From Flavobacterium stagni (GTDB lineage Bacteria; Bacteroidota; Bacteroidia; Flavobacteriales; Flavobacteriaceae): a DNA stretch of 64,000 nt. Location of the stretch: the NCBI RefSeq assembly GCF_004122105.1, contig NZ_SBKN01000001.1, positions 434,001 through 498,000 on the forward strand. The letters are read 5' to 3'. Each line of letters opens with the position of its first letter. Positions within the stretch are counted from its first letter, which is position 1. This document shows positions 8,242 through 18,398 of the stretch, piece by piece. The position numbers and the translations under genes were made by a program. The notes under the pieces are model-generated. The model was not told the origin of the DNA. It did no database searches and was given only the letters and a program-made list of their open reading frames with translations.

Positions 8242-8739
8242 TTTCTTTTCGACTTCGATCACTTCAATCGTAACGATGGCCGAACCTGAGTTTTTGGAAC
8301 CTGAAATTAATACAAAAGCCCTTTTGGACAAATCGATTTCACGGCCACGGGCAAAAGGACCACGGTCTGTAATTTCGACAATCACGGATTTTCCTGTCGC
8401 TTCATTGGTCACACGGACCAAAGTGCCCAACGGTAATTTTTTATGGGCTGCCGTTAACTTATTACGGTCATAGCGTTTACCACTTGCAGTCCGTTTACCA
8501 TGAAAACGATCGGCATAATAGGACGCGTGGGCTTTTTTCTTATAGGGTTTGAATTTACCATTGATGACAACTGTGGTGTCTTCAATCGCTTCATCCACAA
8601 CAAGTTTGTCTTTTTTAATCGTGTCTGTTTTTTGCTTTTTCAGTTCCGGACTTACCGTTGTTTGAGCGGTAAACGTATAACTTAGAAAAAGGGCCAACAG
8701 CATAGACAAGCCATAAGTAATGGTTTTTGATGATCTCAT
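8233..8739 (-). CDS. rlpA: RlpA-like septal ring lytic transglycosylase
   Basis: A 168-residue exported protein with signal peptide (hydrophobic stretch to ~FLSYTFTAQ) followed by a lysine-rich linker and a double-psi beta-barrel of the RlpA family. Key features are the [17 protein letters not shown] entry motif, [20 protein letters not shown], and the core [16 protein letters not shown] containing the catalytic-type Asp. RlpA proteins cleave denuded peptidoglycan glycan strands in the cell envelope. No SPOR domain is present, which is common in short Bacteroidota members. It converges with the CYTH gene (9-bp overlap). Confidence 0.9.
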   Translation of the reverse strand: MRSSKTITYGLSMLLALFLSYTFTAQTTVSPELKKQKTDTIKKDKLVVDEAIEDTTVVINGKFKPYKKKAHASYYADRFHGKRTASGKRYDRNKLTAAHKKLPLGTLVRVTNEATGKSVIVEITDRGPFARGREIDLSKRAFVLISGSKNSGSAIVTIEVIEVEKKLP

Positions 8740-8823
8740 TGGGCTTTATTTTGTTTTCGAATTAAATTATTCTACCAAAGAATAACCATGAATTCTTAAA
8801 ATTAGTATTCCGATTGCCGGAAA

Positions 8824-9246
8824 TTAAAACCACAAACTCCAAGGAATACGTGATAAAATCAACAGTAATCCCAAGGTATAGAAAATGGTGAATTTATTAA
8901 ATTTCACACTTGATTCTGTAGCTTTTTTGTGAGTTGACCAGCCAACAGTAATCAATACAATAGCAATAATATTTACCAAAGGATGTTCCATAGACGTTAG
9001 GCGCGCTTCTGCATTGGACATGTCTCCCAACAAGGCTTTTCCTAGCGGAGATACAAAATACAAAATCAAACCTACTACCAATTGGATATGAGTGGCAATC
9101 AACGCAAACAATCCTATTTTACGATCTCTAGCTGTAAACTCGCGTCCAGATGACTTACCCATTAACGCATTAATAACTGCAAATAACAATAATGCCAAAG
9201 CTAAATAGGCCCAACCCGAGTGAAATTTTTGTATGAAATGATACAT
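8824..9246 (-). CDS. four-helix membrane protein, cytochrome b-like
   Basis: A 140-residue protein with four hydrophobic helices (about residues 10-28, 44-66, 90-108 and 120-138). Histidines sit in or near helices (FHSGW, ATHIQL, MEHPL), so heme binding is possible; such flavobacterial proteins are often labelled cytochrome b. I cannot show heme ligation. It has its own promoter element (9269-9276) and is preceded by the terminator of the upstream TonB receptor gene, so it is probably monocistronic. Confidence 0.6.
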   Translation of the reverse strand: MYHFIQKFHSGWAYLALALLLFAVINALMGKSSGREFTARDRKIGLFALIATHIQLVVGLILYFVSPLGKALLGDMSNAEARLTSMEHPLVNIIAIVLITVGWSTHKKATESSVKFNKFTIFYTLGLLLILSRIPWSLWF

Positions 9247-9268
9247 GATTTTTATTTTTAGTGGATAA

Positions 9269-9276
9269 CAAAAATA
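9269..9276 (-). promoter_or_regulatory. -7 promoter element of the cytochrome b-like gene
   Basis: On the minus strand this reads TATTTTTG, matching TAnnTTTG, 22 nt before the start codon at 9246. Confidence 0.55.
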
Positions 9277-9286
9277 GGCAAAAAAA

Positions 9287-9312
9287 AACGATACCCAAAT
9301 GAGTATCGTTTT
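9287..9312 (-). terminator. rho-independent terminator of the TonB receptor gene
   Basis: AAAACGATAC at 9287-9296 pairs perfectly with GTATCGTTTT; read on the minus strand the hairpin is followed by a run of eight T. It lies 18 nt after the receptor stop codon. Confidence 0.8.
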
Positions 9313-9330
9313 ATATTGATTGAAATTAAA

Positions 9331-12099
9331 TTAGAAATTATAGGTAATTCCAAAATTCCAAGTTCTACCAAAACCAAACCAAACACGGTTGCCATCAGCT
9401 ACCCCATTGTACAATTTGTTGTTTGAAGCGTAGGTACCCGCAGCTGGATTTGACGGAATCACATTATCATCTGCAAAAATATTCGTTTGCGATTCTAGGA
9501 TATAGATGGTATCAAATACGTTGGCTACATTCAACACAAAATTAACCGAATCCTTGTTGTCTTTTCCTACTAACATTTTATAAGACAAACCGGTGTCAAA
9601 TAAAGTATAGGAAGGTAATTTTAATGTTCCCTTGTTATTTTGAACACCAAAATTTGCAGGATTTATATCCGCGTACAAATTGTCAAAATAGTTGCTGTTT
9701 GCACTGAATTTCAAACGTGGTAAAAATTCGTAGTCAAAACCTAAAGCAGCCGTCATTTGAGCCGCACTTCCCACTTTTACACCATCTAAAAATACTTGTG
9801 TACCTGTTGAAATAATCTCATTTTGATTGTTAAACTTATCTCCGGTAGAAGTTCCTATATAACTCCAATCCCCTTTAGAAAACATACCGTTAACTTGTAA
9901 ACCTTTGAACGGTTTGTAGGTAAAATCAACTTCAACCCCTTGGTGCAATTCACTTACCCCACGGAATACAAAATAACCGGATGGGTTTGCAGGATCTGTA
10001 TCTGCTCTTGAAGTGAATCGATCGTTCCATTGTGTACGGTATACGTTTACATTGGCATTGAATTTAGCCGAACGATAGCCATACCCCAATTCGATCCCTA
10101 GAATTTTTTCATTAGAAACATCATCATTTACAATATTTCTGCTATTTGGAAATACCGCATCAATAAACGGTTGACGAGAATAATAACCGGTATTTACAAA
10201 TACATTATGTTTTTCGTTTAGGTTATAATTTGCTCCAACTTTTATATTCCCCCCCATACGTTTTTGCTTATCTGACGTTTGTAAAGGAACATTATCGGCG
10301 TACACAAAATAATCTACGCGTTGGTAACTTTGGTTGGAAACTGCACCTTGAACAAATACCGACAACTTATCTGTTTTATACTCCGCTTGCGCAAATCCAC
10401 CCAACCAACTTACTAAACCTTCCCAGTTACGATCTACGATGGTATTTTTTGTAGCATTGAAAAAAGGATTAAAAGAAGGTGAAGCAGCAAAGGTTTGATT
10501 GGTGTAAAATGAATTATTATTGACATTACGCTGGTCTCGGTAATAATCGGCACCTAATAGATTATTCACATTACGAACGTGAATTCCTTTATAATAACGG
10601 TAATCCACCCCTGCATCTACCGTAATTTTATTGAATTTACGGTTCACATTCATAATCGCTCCATACCAGTTGTGCGAGTTAATTCCAGAGATCATCGACA
10701 ATCCACTTGACGATGTGTTTACATTGCCATAGGTTGGATCTTGTGGACGTGATAAAGTAACAGTTCCCGGAGGATTATTTGTGTCTGGAATTGTAATTGC
10801 ATTTCCAGAGTTGTATTGAGAAATTAAATCATAGTTTACTAATCCATTTGCATCGCGCAAACGGTCTGATGTATAAGCAATTCCAGCAACATTTCCGAAA
10901 GCACCCGAACCGCCTCCGCGGCCCCATGAACCGTAAGCTAAGGTATTTACTCTTGTTTTGTCATTGATTTCCCATTCCCAGTTTAAAGACATGACTGGTT
11001 TATGGTAAAAGTTTCTACGGATATTGAATTCCTCCCCTTTGTAGTAACCCCAATCATCATTCCAACGCACATTGGGTTCGCCACCTTCCCCTTTTTGGAT
11101 ATAACGATGAATGGTAATCCCTGTTCCACGTTGGTGGTGCCATTGCGGTGCACCTGTAAAGGTAAACTCAATATTATGTTTTTTGTTAAACTCATAGCCC
11201 ATTGCTAGGAAATAGTTTTGTGCTGAAAATTTAGTACCGTCAACATAACCATCACCTTCTGTATTGCTTAACAATACCGAAGCAGAGAAGCCGTTTTTCA
11301 TTTTACCTGTCGAATACGTCGCTAAGAATTTACGGTAATCGTCATTTCCTAACATTGATTGTACAAAACCTCCTTCTTTACGTTGTGACGATTTGGTAAC
11401 GATATTTATAGTTCCCCCAACAGAAGAAATAGCTAAACGCGAAGAACCTAAACCGCGTTGCACTTGCATTGCAGAAGCTACATCGGATAGTCCAGCCCAG
11501 TTACTCCAGAAAACACGACCGTTTTCCATGTCATTAACAGGCATACCGTTGATCATGATCGCGATATTTTCTTGGCCAAAACCACGAACAGTCACACGAG
11601 AATCACCAAAACCACCTCCACCTCTTGAAGCGTAAACGGAAGGCGTATTGTTAAGAATTTCAACAAACTCTTTATTTCCTAACTTTTGTTGAATTACTGC
11701 TGCATTAACCGTTGAAACGGCTACTGGCGTAGAGCGATCTTTAGCAATATCAAATAAAGCAGAACCTTTGATTACAACTTCATCCAATTTGTTGCTTTCA
11801 ACGGTTAAAACTATTTTACCCAACTCTTGCTCTTCACCTTTCGCAACTGAAAAAGAAAGTACTTTAGTTTGGTAACCAATAAATGAAATAGAAAGTTTTC
11901 CTGAAGAAGGAACAGAAATTTCAAATTTCCCATCCACGTCTGTTAATACTCCTCCAGTACTCCCTTGTACTGCAAGATTAACTCCAATTAAAGGTTGATT
12001 TAACTCATTGTCTACCACAATTCCTTTCAATTTACCTTGACCTAAAACCGTCAACGAAAACAAAAAGAAAAAGAATACATTGATTGCTGTTTTTTTCAT
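9331..12099 (-). CDS. TonB-dependent outer-membrane receptor
   Basis: A 922-residue outer-membrane receptor that would import a substrate using TonB-ExbBD energy. Order: signal peptide (residues 1-20, ending TVLGQ), a carboxypeptidase-regulatory-like domain (about 23-105: LKGIVVDNELNQPLIGVNL), a plug domain (about 115-235: TVRGFGQENIAIMINGMPV, GGTINIVTKSS) and a long beta-barrel ending in the terminal Phe (FGITYNF) expected of outer-membrane proteins. No SusD-like lipoprotein gene is adjacent, so a glycan SusCD pair is not indicated and the ligand is unknown. It is a monocistronic unit between pgi and a small membrane protein, closed by a strong terminator. Confidence 0.93.
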   Translation of the reverse strand: MKKTAINVFFFFLFSLTVLGQGKLKGIVVDNELNQPLIGVNLAVQGSTGGVLTDVDGKFEISVPSSGKLSISFIGYQTKVLSFSVAKGEEQELGKIVLTVESNKLDEVVIKGSALFDIAKDRSTPVAVSTVNAAVIQQKLGNKEFVEILNNTPSVYASRGGGGFGDSRVTVRGFGQENIAIMINGMPVNDMENGRVFWSNWAGLSDVASAMQVQRGLGSSRLAISSVGGTINIVTKSSQRKEGGFVQSMLGNDDYRKFLATYSTGKMKNGFSASVLLSNTEGDGYVDGTKFSAQNYFLAMGYEFNKKHNIEFTFTGAPQWHHQRGTGITIHRYIQKGEGGEPNVRWNDDWGYYKGEEFNIRRNFYHKPVMSLNWEWEINDKTRVNTLAYGSWGRGGGSGAFGNVAGIAYTSDRLRDANGLVNYDLISQYNSGNAITIPDTNNPPGTVTLSRPQDPTYGNVNTSSSGLSMISGINSHNWYGAIMNVNRKFNKITVDAGVDYRYYKGIHVRNVNNLLGADYYRDQRNVNNNSFYTNQTFAASPSFNPFFNATKNTIVDRNWEGLVSWLGGFAQAEYKTDKLSVFVQGAVSNQSYQRVDYFVYADNVPLQTSDKQKRMGGNIKVGANYNLNEKHNVFVNTGYYSRQPFIDAVFPNSRNIVNDDVSNEKILGIELGYGYRSAKFNANVNVYRTQWNDRFTSRADTDPANPSGYFVFRGVSELHQGVEVDFTYKPFKGLQVNGMFSKGDWSYIGTSTGDKFNNQNEIISTGTQVFLDGVKVGSAAQMTAALGFDYEFLPRLKFSANSNYFDNLYADINPANFGVQNNKGTLKLPSYTLFDTGLSYKMLVGKDNKDSVNFVLNVANVFDTIYILESQTNIFADDNVIPSNPAAGTYASNNKLYNGVADGNRVWFGFGRTWNFGITYNF

Positions 12100-12231
12100 T
12101 GTGTCGTTTTTCTTAAAAATTTTTGCAAAGGTCGAAACCTACCCGTAATCTAATGTTACGAAATCATTAAGAAAAACGCTATTTTGAAAGGTATCGTTGA
12201 GAATTATCCTTCAAAAAACACAATTGACTAA

Positions 12232-13878
12232 TTATTTTCTATGTGTTTTGTAGAATTTTAACAACATTGCTGTAGAATTATCATGACTAATAGCTGTATC
12301 GTTTACGATTTCATCTAAAATGGTATTGGCCAACTGTTTTCCGAGCTCCACACCCCATTGATCATAACTGAAAATATTCCAAATAATTCCTTGTACAAAA
12401 ATTTTATGTTCGTACAACGCGATTAATTTACCCAAAGCTGCTGGTGTTAACTTTTGAATTAACAAGGTATTTGTTGGTCGATCACCCGAAAACACTTTAA
12501 AAGGCAACAAATACGCTGCTTTGGCCGCATCCATTCCTTGTTTATCAAACTCGGCTTGCACTTGCACTTCGGTTTTACCATTTAACAAGGCTTCGGTTTG
12601 AGCAAAGAAATTGGACATTAATTTATCATGATGGTCTTGATCACCGTGTAAGGAATGAACAAAGCCAATAAAATCAGTCGGAATCAACTTGGTACCTTGA
12701 TGAATCAATTGGAAAAAAGCGTGTTGGGAATTTGTTCCGGGTTCGCCCCAAATAATGGTACCCGTTTGGTAATTCACAGGGTTTCCATCGCGGCCAATGC
12801 TTTTTCCGTTACTTTCCATGATGCCTTGTTGTAAATACGGCGCCAACTTTTGCAGGTATTGGGTATACGGAATCAAGGCCTCACTTTCCGCGCCATAAAA
12901 ATTATTGTACCAAATACTTAATAAGGCTAAAACAACCGGAATATTTTGATCAAAAGATGTCGTTTTAAAATGTTCATCCATTTGATGCGCCCCCGACAAC
13001 AATTGGTCAAAATGATCGAAGCCTACGGCTAACGCAATGGATAAACCTACCGCACTCCACAAGGAAAAACGGCCGCCAACCCAATCCCACATCGGGAAAA
13101 TATTATCGGCATGAATCCCAAACTCGGTTACTTTTTGAATGTTGGTCGAAACCGCCACAAAGTGTTTGGCAACATCTTCAGGTTGTGCCGATTGTAAAAA
13201 CCAAGCTCGTATGGTTTCCGAATTGGATAAGGTTTCTTGCGTAGTGAAGGTTTTTGAAACAATCACAAACAAAGTTGTTTCAGGATTGATTTTCTTGATC
13301 ACTTCTTGTACATGGTCACCATCCACATTGGATACAAAATGAACATTCAAGTGATTTTTGTAGAACTGTAAGGCTTCTACAACCATGGCCGGACCCAAAT
13401 CGGAGCCCCCAATTCCAATATTGACAATATCGGTAAATGCTTTTCCAGAAAACCCTTTGCGAGCTCCAGAAATTACTTCGTGGGTAAAGTTTTTGATTTT
13501 ATTTTTTACGGCAAATATTTCAGGCATCACATTTTTCCCATCAACCAAAACAGTGGCCGACTCTGGATTACGTAAAGCGGTATGCAAAACCGCTCTATTT
13601 TCGGTTTGATTAATTAAAGAACCGCCAAAATACGCCTCAATAGCTGCTTTCAAATGCACCTCATCTGCCAAAGCGAGCAAGTGATTCAGTGTTTCTTTCG
13701 TTACCGCATTTTTAGAATAATCCACTAAAAAATCGTCCCATTGAATATGGAATTGTTCTGCACGCGCTGGGTTTTCAGCAAATAAGCCTTTGATGGATTG
13801 CTTTTTCATCTCCTCAAAATGCTTTTGAAGTTGGTTCCAGGCTTGAGTTTGTGTCGGATTTATTGCTTGTAATGCCAT
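12232..13878 (-). CDS. pgi: glucose-6-phosphate isomerase
   Basis: Interconverts glucose 6-phosphate and fructose 6-phosphate (glycolysis and gluconeogenesis, cytoplasm). At 548 residues it has the usual length of the long PGI form. Visible signatures are [49 protein letters not shown] (substrate-phosphate region), [15 protein letters not shown] and the C-terminal [11 protein letters not shown] signature. It has its own promoter element 20 nt upstream, although the M23 peptidase gene lies only 112 bp upstream on the same strand. Assignment is secure. Confidence 0.98.
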   Translation of the reverse strand: MALQAINPTQTQAWNQLQKHFEEMKKQSIKGLFAENPARAEQFHIQWDDFLVDYSKNAVTKETLNHLLALADEVHLKAAIEAYFGGSLINQTENRAVLHTALRNPESATVLVDGKNVMPEIFAVKNKIKNFTHEVISGARKGFSGKAFTDIVNIGIGGSDLGPAMVVEALQFYKNHLNVHFVSNVDGDHVQEVIKKINPETTLFVIVSKTFTTQETLSNSETIRAWFLQSAQPEDVAKHFVAVSTNIQKVTEFGIHADNIFPMWDWVGGRFSLWSAVGLSIALAVGFDHFDQLLSGAHQMDEHFKTTSFDQNIPVVLALLSIWYNNFYGAESEALIPYTQYLQKLAPYLQQGIMESNGKSIGRDGNPVNYQTGTIIWGEPGTNSQHAFFQLIHQGTKLIPTDFIGFVHSLHGDQDHHDKLMSNFFAQTEALLNGKTEVQVQAEFDKQGMDAAKAAYLLPFKVFSGDRPTNTLLIQKLTPAALGKLIALYEHKIFVQGIIWNIFSYDQWGVELGKQLANTILDEIVNDTAISHDNSTAMLLKFYKTHRK

Positions 13879-13897
13879 AACTAAAATTTTTGCGGGA

Positions 13898-13905
13898 CAA
13901 AATTA
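13898..13905 (-). promoter_or_regulatory. -7 promoter element of pgi
   Basis: Minus strand TAATTTTG matches TAnnTTTG, 20 nt before the pgi start. Confidence 0.5.
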
Positions 13906-13990
13906 TACAAAAAGGAGTTGGTTTGGAAAGACAACCCTACCAAAAAAGGGATGTCTACCACCATGAAAACGATGTAGTTGGAAAACTTCT

Positions 13991-15229
13991 TTATTTCTTT
14001 CTAAACTTCAGGTCGGCAACGCTATCCAACTCGCGCTTGAGCGGACGCATTAACTCCTTGAATCGGGGAAGATTTCGACCTTCCATGGGTTGTGCATTGG
14101 GTAAAGAAATGCGTAAGGGATCCACTTGTACACCATTTTTCCAAAAACGGTAACACACGTGCGGACCTGTAGCCAAACCTGTACTTCCCACTTTTCCAAT
14201 AACATCGCCTTGTTTCACGTGTTGACCCCGTCGAACGAGGATACGCGACATGTGTAAATATTGGGTGGAATAGGTGCGGTCGTGTTTGACTTTGACAAAA
14301 TTTCCATTACCGGCAGTGTACCCTGCTTGCTCTACAACACCCGTTGCGGTGGTCATGATGGGCGTTCCTGTAGGCGCGGCGTAATCGGTTCCATTATGGG
14401 CTTTCCAACGCAATTGTACAGGGTGGAAACGGCTTCGCGAAAAGCGTGAGGTAATGTGAATGTATTTCAATGGCGCTTTTAAGAAAAAGTTTTTCAACGC
14501 TTTTCCATTTTCATCGTAATAGTCGATGCGCCCTTTGCGCTCTTGCTGGAAAGGAAACGCATAAATTTTGCTGCCTTTGTATTCAAAAAAGGCACAACGC
14601 AAACTGTCGACACCGTCAAATATCGTGTCGTTGATATAACGTTCGGTAAAACTTACGGCAAACTTGTCTCCTTTTTTCAGTTTAAAGAAGTCAATCGACC
14701 AGGCATACACTTTTAAAAGTTTGTTGGAAAGCGAAGGATCAACTTTCATATTGCGGAGGGTTGACGATAACGAACCGTCCAATTCACCGGCAATGGTTTT
14801 GGTTTTAAAAGTTAACGGGCGCGATTTTTTATGACCAACAATGGAATCCGTTAAATCCACCAAGTAGTAATCGATACGATTGGGTTGGTAGATTAAATAT
14901 TGCAATTTGTGGTATTTATCTTTGGATCGAAGGCAAATATACGGGCGCATGAAGCGAACGGATGTAGGCATTGAATCCTTGATTTTTGCGATAATTTCGG
15001 CCGCTTTATGATTTCCTAAATTTTGTTTTTTTAGAATACGTTCGAAAGTATCCTGACTGCGAATGGTATCAAATTGCACATTGTAATCATCGAAATTGAA
15101 TCCGAAATCAACAATGGGTTTACGGGGCTCCATGGGTTCAATGACATAATCTTCCTGTGCGTCTTTACAAGAAAAAAGCAACAAGAACAAGCACAAAGCG
15201 CCGGTAATTTTAAGCAGTCGTCGTATCAT
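13991..15229 (-). CDS. M23 family peptidase lipoprotein (LytM-like)
   Basis: A 412-residue envelope lipoprotein (MIRRLLKITGALCLFLLLFSC, lipobox LFSC) with an M23/LytM endopeptidase domain in the last ~140 residues. Such enzymes cleave peptidoglycan cross-links or regulate amidases. The first metal motif HNGTD (HxxxD) is present, as are TGVVEQAGYTAGNGNFVKVK and GDVIGKVGSTGLATGPH. The usual HxH near the end reads HVC (GPHVCYRFWKNGVQVDP), so the second His is replaced by Cys, which could still bind zinc. It follows the TDO gene with a 1-bp gap, so it is read from the DUF3108-TDO transcript. Confidence 0.9.
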   Translation of the reverse strand: MIRRLLKITGALCLFLLLFSCKDAQEDYVIEPMEPRKPIVDFGFNFDDYNVQFDTIRSQDTFERILKKQNLGNHKAAEIIAKIKDSMPTSVRFMRPYICLRSKDKYHKLQYLIYQPNRIDYYLVDLTDSIVGHKKSRPLTFKTKTIAGELDGSLSSTLRNMKVDPSLSNKLLKVYAWSIDFFKLKKGDKFAVSFTERYINDTIFDGVDSLRCAFFEYKGSKIYAFPFQQERKGRIDYYDENGKALKNFFLKAPLKYIHITSRFSRSRFHPVQLRWKAHNGTDYAAPTGTPIMTTATGVVEQAGYTAGNGNFVKVKHDRTYSTQYLHMSRILVRRGQHVKQGDVIGKVGSTGLATGPHVCYRFWKNGVQVDPLRISLPNAQPMEGRNLPRFKELMRPLKRELDSVADLKFRKK

Positions 15230-15230
15230 A

Positions 15231-16160
15231 TTAGCAATCCTCTCCCCAGTGTTTTAGTTCGTCTTCCGACCACAATTCGGGGAAGAAAATACGGCGTTGG
15301 TATTTGGGGTGCATGTATTTTTTCCAGTCGCTTCCGCCTGTGGCTTCCCCTGAACCTTGTCCGCTTTCAATATATTTTTTGGCGGCATTGTAATGACCCA
15401 TTACCCAAGTAATGTTCACGGTGCGGTCATAATGACGCATGGCAGCAACCAATTCAGGATGGGCTTGGTCTTCTGCAGGTAATTGTTTGAATTTTTGCCA
15501 AATATTGATGGTGTTGTATTCTTCCATAAAACGGAGGAATTCTGCATCGTATTTATCTTCAAAAGCTTGAATGAGATAGTTTTTTTGGCCCGTTTTATGA
15601 TCTTTTCCAGCCGCTTGCCAATACAAATGTTCGAGGGCATGACGGTAAGGCGTATTGCGATCGATAGTCGCTCGGAATCGATAGTCAATCAAATTAATTA
15701 AATCTGTGGATGCAAATTCAATTTTACGGTATTGCGCACTTTGGAAACCGCTGGCTGGAGTGAGTGTATTGCGGAATTTCATGTATTGCTCCACTTCCAT
15801 TCCATCACGCATGATGTCAAAAGACGTCGTTAACATGTCAAAATACCGACTGATGCGACGTAGTTTTTCCGTGAAAAAGTCGGTAGTTAATGTTGTAGCA
15901 TGACATACTTGATTAATTTCCCACAGAATCATTTTGAACAACAATTCATTGACTTGATGGTACATGATAAAGACCATTTCGTCGGGTAAAAGGGTGCGTT
16001 GTATTTGTAAATTTAACAAAGCATCCGTTTGGATATAATCCCAATAGGTAATGGGTTTGGACCATAATAGGCCTTCCAAATGGGTGTCTGTATTTTGATT
16101 CATGCCTTGAAACTTTTCTTCTAAGGCATTGATTAGTTCGTTTGTTGTTTCCGAAATCAT
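15231..16160 (-). CDS. kynA: tryptophan 2,3-dioxygenase
   Basis: Heme enzyme that opens the indole ring of tryptophan to N-formylkynurenine, the first step of the kynurenine pathway. The 309-residue length suits the family. Visible hallmarks are WDYIQTDALLNLQ, MVFIMYHQVNELLFKMILWE (substrate-pocket helix), the FRNTLTPASGFQSAQYRKIE motif whose Arg contacts the substrate carboxylate, VMGHYNAAKKYIESG carrying a His suitable as heme ligand, and ATGGSDWKKYM, equivalent to the family GTGGS loop. It starts inside the end of the DUF3108 gene (4-bp ATGA overlap). A downstream enzyme of the same pathway, HAAO, lies at 57478, but no kynureninase or kynurenine monooxygenase gene is in the window. Confidence 0.95.
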   Translation of the reverse strand: MISETTNELINALEEKFQGMNQNTDTHLEGLLWSKPITYWDYIQTDALLNLQIQRTLLPDEMVFIMYHQVNELLFKMILWEINQVCHATTLTTDFFTEKLRRISRYFDMLTTSFDIMRDGMEVEQYMKFRNTLTPASGFQSAQYRKIEFASTDLINLIDYRFRATIDRNTPYRHALEHLYWQAAGKDHKTGQKNYLIQAFEDKYDAEFLRFMEEYNTINIWQKFKQLPAEDQAHPELVAAMRHYDRTVNITWVMGHYNAAKKYIESGQGSGEATGGSDWKKYMHPKYQRRIFFPELWSEDELKHWGEDC

Positions 16161-16936
16161 TTTTTTACTTTAATTTCAAAAGGATTTGCCAATCCTTTAA
16201 AGGCGTCCAAATCCGCTTTAATCGAACCCACCATGAGGCTGGCTTTAATTCGGATGGGAACTTTGTTATCATCACTGGAAATCCATACCGTTAAACTTTC
16301 TTCTTCTTTAAAAACCCGTCCTTTTTGAACTAGAGGTCTAAAAATCATACACGGTACAGTTCCAAATTTAGTATCTAAATCTTCTCTCCCAATAAATTTG
16401 AGTTTGAATTTCGTCGTTTCATCGTCAAAAAACATATCTACATTAATGGATTCCCCAACTTTCAATTTATCCACATTGGGATGATTGCGCAGGTAATAAA
16501 AGGTAGACACGATGTCTTGAACGTTTTCAGGTGTTGTAAAGGTGTTATTGGTATTGTTTTTATAATCCTTTACTAAGATGGTGTTTTTATCTTGATTAAA
16601 AAAACCTTCTTGATTTTTGGTATAGCCACCTTCGTCAATTTTTCGTACAAATTGATAGGGTTTTCCCGTTACTTTATCAAAATAGGATTCATAATTATCC
16701 TCTACTTTAAAAAACAAACGCGACATACCTGTGTTGTAACCTTTCCCTATTGCATGAAAGACTTTACGGTTGTTTCGAACGGCTTCTTTTACTTCTAACG
16801 TAGCGTAACCAGCAGTAACAAAACCGTAATGAACCCTAAATTTAAACCATTCCCCAACATCAAAAGCAGAGGACTTTTGGGCATCAAATGCTACAGTAAA
16901 AAACAATAATCCGAGGAGCAATATCTTTTTCATCAT
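16157..16936 (-). CDS. DUF3108 family secreted protein
   Basis: A 259-residue exported protein (signal peptide about MMKKILLLGLLFFTVAFDAQ) matching the DUF3108 pattern: FDVGEWFKFRVHYGFVTAGY at the mature N-terminus, GMSRLFFKVEDNYESYFD, VSTFYYLRNH, and a late KVPIRIKASLMVGSIKADL. The function is not established; it is probably a periplasmic beta-sandwich protein. It heads the operon with TDO and the M23 lipoprotein and has its own promoter. The association with TDO looks positional rather than pathway-based. Confidence 0.88.
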   Translation of the reverse strand: MMKKILLLGLLFFTVAFDAQKSSAFDVGEWFKFRVHYGFVTAGYATLEVKEAVRNNRKVFHAIGKGYNTGMSRLFFKVEDNYESYFDKVTGKPYQFVRKIDEGGYTKNQEGFFNQDKNTILVKDYKNNTNNTFTTPENVQDIVSTFYYLRNHPNVDKLKVGESINVDMFFDDETTKFKLKFIGREDLDTKFGTVPCMIFRPLVQKGRVFKEEESLTVWISSDDNKVPIRIKASLMVGSIKADLDAFKGLANPFEIKVKK

Positions 16937-16973
16937 AAACTTATTTGTTTTTTACGGCTTACAATTATTGTTC

Positions 16974-16981
16974 CAAAAGTA
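16974..16981 (-). promoter_or_regulatory. -7 promoter element of the DUF3108-kynA-M23 operon
   Basis: Minus strand TACTTTTG matches TAnnTTTG, 37 nt before the DUF3108 start. Confidence 0.6.
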
Positions 16982-16991
16982 AAAAAACAAA

Positions 16992-17021
16992 AAAACCCAG
17001 CCAAAATAGACTGGGTTTTTA
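16992..17021 (-). terminator. rho-independent terminator, downstream of hppD
   Basis: AAACCCAG and CTGGGTTT form a stem around CCAAAATAGA. The minus-strand side runs into TTTTTTTGTTTTTTT. It is ~200 nt beyond the hppD stop; nothing else was recognised in 17022-17225. Confidence 0.75.
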
Positions 17022-17225
17022 TGCTATTAACCAACCAAAAAACTATAAATTATGAAAAACTTATTACTTTCGAAAGACATCCCTGCCTTTCTAGTTTTTT
17101 TCTGTGGCAAATGTAGGGTGATTTTTGAATAATTACAGTAAAAAAACTGACTTTAACAAATAATTATCAAAAAACACTAGACTACAACGTTGTATTTTGG
17201 AAATAATGCAATAAAAACCCAAATA

Positions 17226-18386
17226 TTACAGTGTTCCTCTTAACGCTTGCTCGCGTTCAATGGATTCAAACAACGCTTTGAAGTTTCCTGCACCGAAGCC
17301 TTTAGCACCCATTCGCTGAATAATTTCATAAAATAAGGTCGGACGGTCTTCAACAGGTTTGGTGAAGATTTGCAACAAATACCCTTCTTCATCAGCATCG
17401 ACAAGGATAGAAAGCTTTTGCAACTCTTTGATATCTTCTTTCATGATTTTCATGTGCTCACCCAAACGCGCCGGAATTTCGTCGTAATACGCTTGAGGTG
17501 GCGGGGGTAAAAACTCTACGCCACGCGCTTTCAAAGCAGCTACTGTTTTGATGATATCATCCGTAGCGACAGCAATGTGTTGCACGCCTGGCCCTTCATA
17601 AAAATCCAAATATTCTTCGATTTGTGATTTCTTTTTTCCTTCTGCAGGTTCGTTAATAGGAAATTTGATACGTCCATTTCCGTTGGACATTACCTTACTC
17701 ATCAACGCTGAATATTCGGTGTGGATTTGGGTATCATCAAATGATAAGAAATTTTCAAAACCCATCACTTGTTCGTACCAAGAAACCCATTGGTTCATCT
17801 CGCCCCAACCCACATTTCCTACCATGTGATCGATATATTTCAATCCGACAGGCTCTGGGTTATAATCCGAGTTCCATGCTTTATAGCCAGGTAAAAAAGT
17901 TCCGTTGTAGTTTTTACGCTCCACAAACATGTGAACGGTTTCGCCGTAGGTGTAAATACCTGCACGAACAACTTCCCCATTTTCGTCTTTTTCTACAGTA
18001 GGCTCCATAAAGGATTTGGCACCGCGCTTCGTCGTTTCTTCCCAAGCCGAACGGGCATCTTCTACCCATAAAGCCACAACTTTTACACCGTCACCATGCT
18101 TGCGCAAATGATCGTTAATGGGCGAATTGCTGTTCAAAGGTGTCGTTAAAACCAAGCGAATTTTATCTTGTTTCAACACATAACTCACCTCATCACGCGA
18201 ACCCGTTTCTAAACCTTTGTAAGCATGCGATTGAAAACCAAACGCGGTTTTATAATAATGTGCGGATTGCTTGGCATTTCCCACATAAAATTCGACATAA
18301 TCTGTTCCTAATAAGGGAAGGAAATCTTGTGCGCCTTGAAAGATTTTTTCAAGACCGTATTCTACATTTTTTATTTCTTTTGACAT
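17226..18386 (-). CDS. hppD: 4-hydroxyphenylpyruvate dioxygenase
   Basis: Fe(II) dioxygenase converting 4-hydroxyphenylpyruvate to homogentisate, the second step of tyrosine degradation. The 386-residue length is typical. Two glyoxalase-fold halves are visible. The 2-His-1-carboxylate ligands can be placed at His187 (LKYIDHMVGNV), His270 (GPGVQHIAVATDD) and Glu354 (LFYEIIQRMG). The C-terminal GFGAGNFKALFESIEREQ helix that closes the active site is intact. It is the last gene of an operon with homogentisate dioxygenase and a small membrane protein. Assignment is secure. Confidence 0.97.
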   Translation of the reverse strand: MSKEIKNVEYGLEKIFQGAQDFLPLLGTDYVEFYVGNAKQSAHYYKTAFGFQSHAYKGLETGSRDEVSYVLKQDKIRLVLTTPLNSNSPINDHLRKHGDGVKVVALWVEDARSAWEETTKRGAKSFMEPTVEKDENGEVVRAGIYTYGETVHMFVERKNYNGTFLPGYKAWNSDYNPEPVGLKYIDHMVGNVGWGEMNQWVSWYEQVMGFENFLSFDDTQIHTEYSALMSKVMSNGNGRIKFPINEPAEGKKKSQIEEYLDFYEGPGVQHIAVATDDIIKTVAALKARGVEFLPPPPQAYYDEIPARLGEHMKIMKEDIKELQKLSILVDADEEGYLLQIFTKPVEDRPTLFYEIIQRMGAKGFGAGNFKALFESIEREQALRGTL

Positions 18387-18398
18387 GATTTAATTTTT

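Noticed and set aside
17052..17132. 26-codon frame (MKNLLLSKDIPAF...) between hppD and the DUF3108 gene
   Set aside because: No promoter or family pattern supports it, and it lies on the strand opposite to both neighbours, next to a terminator. Probably chance.
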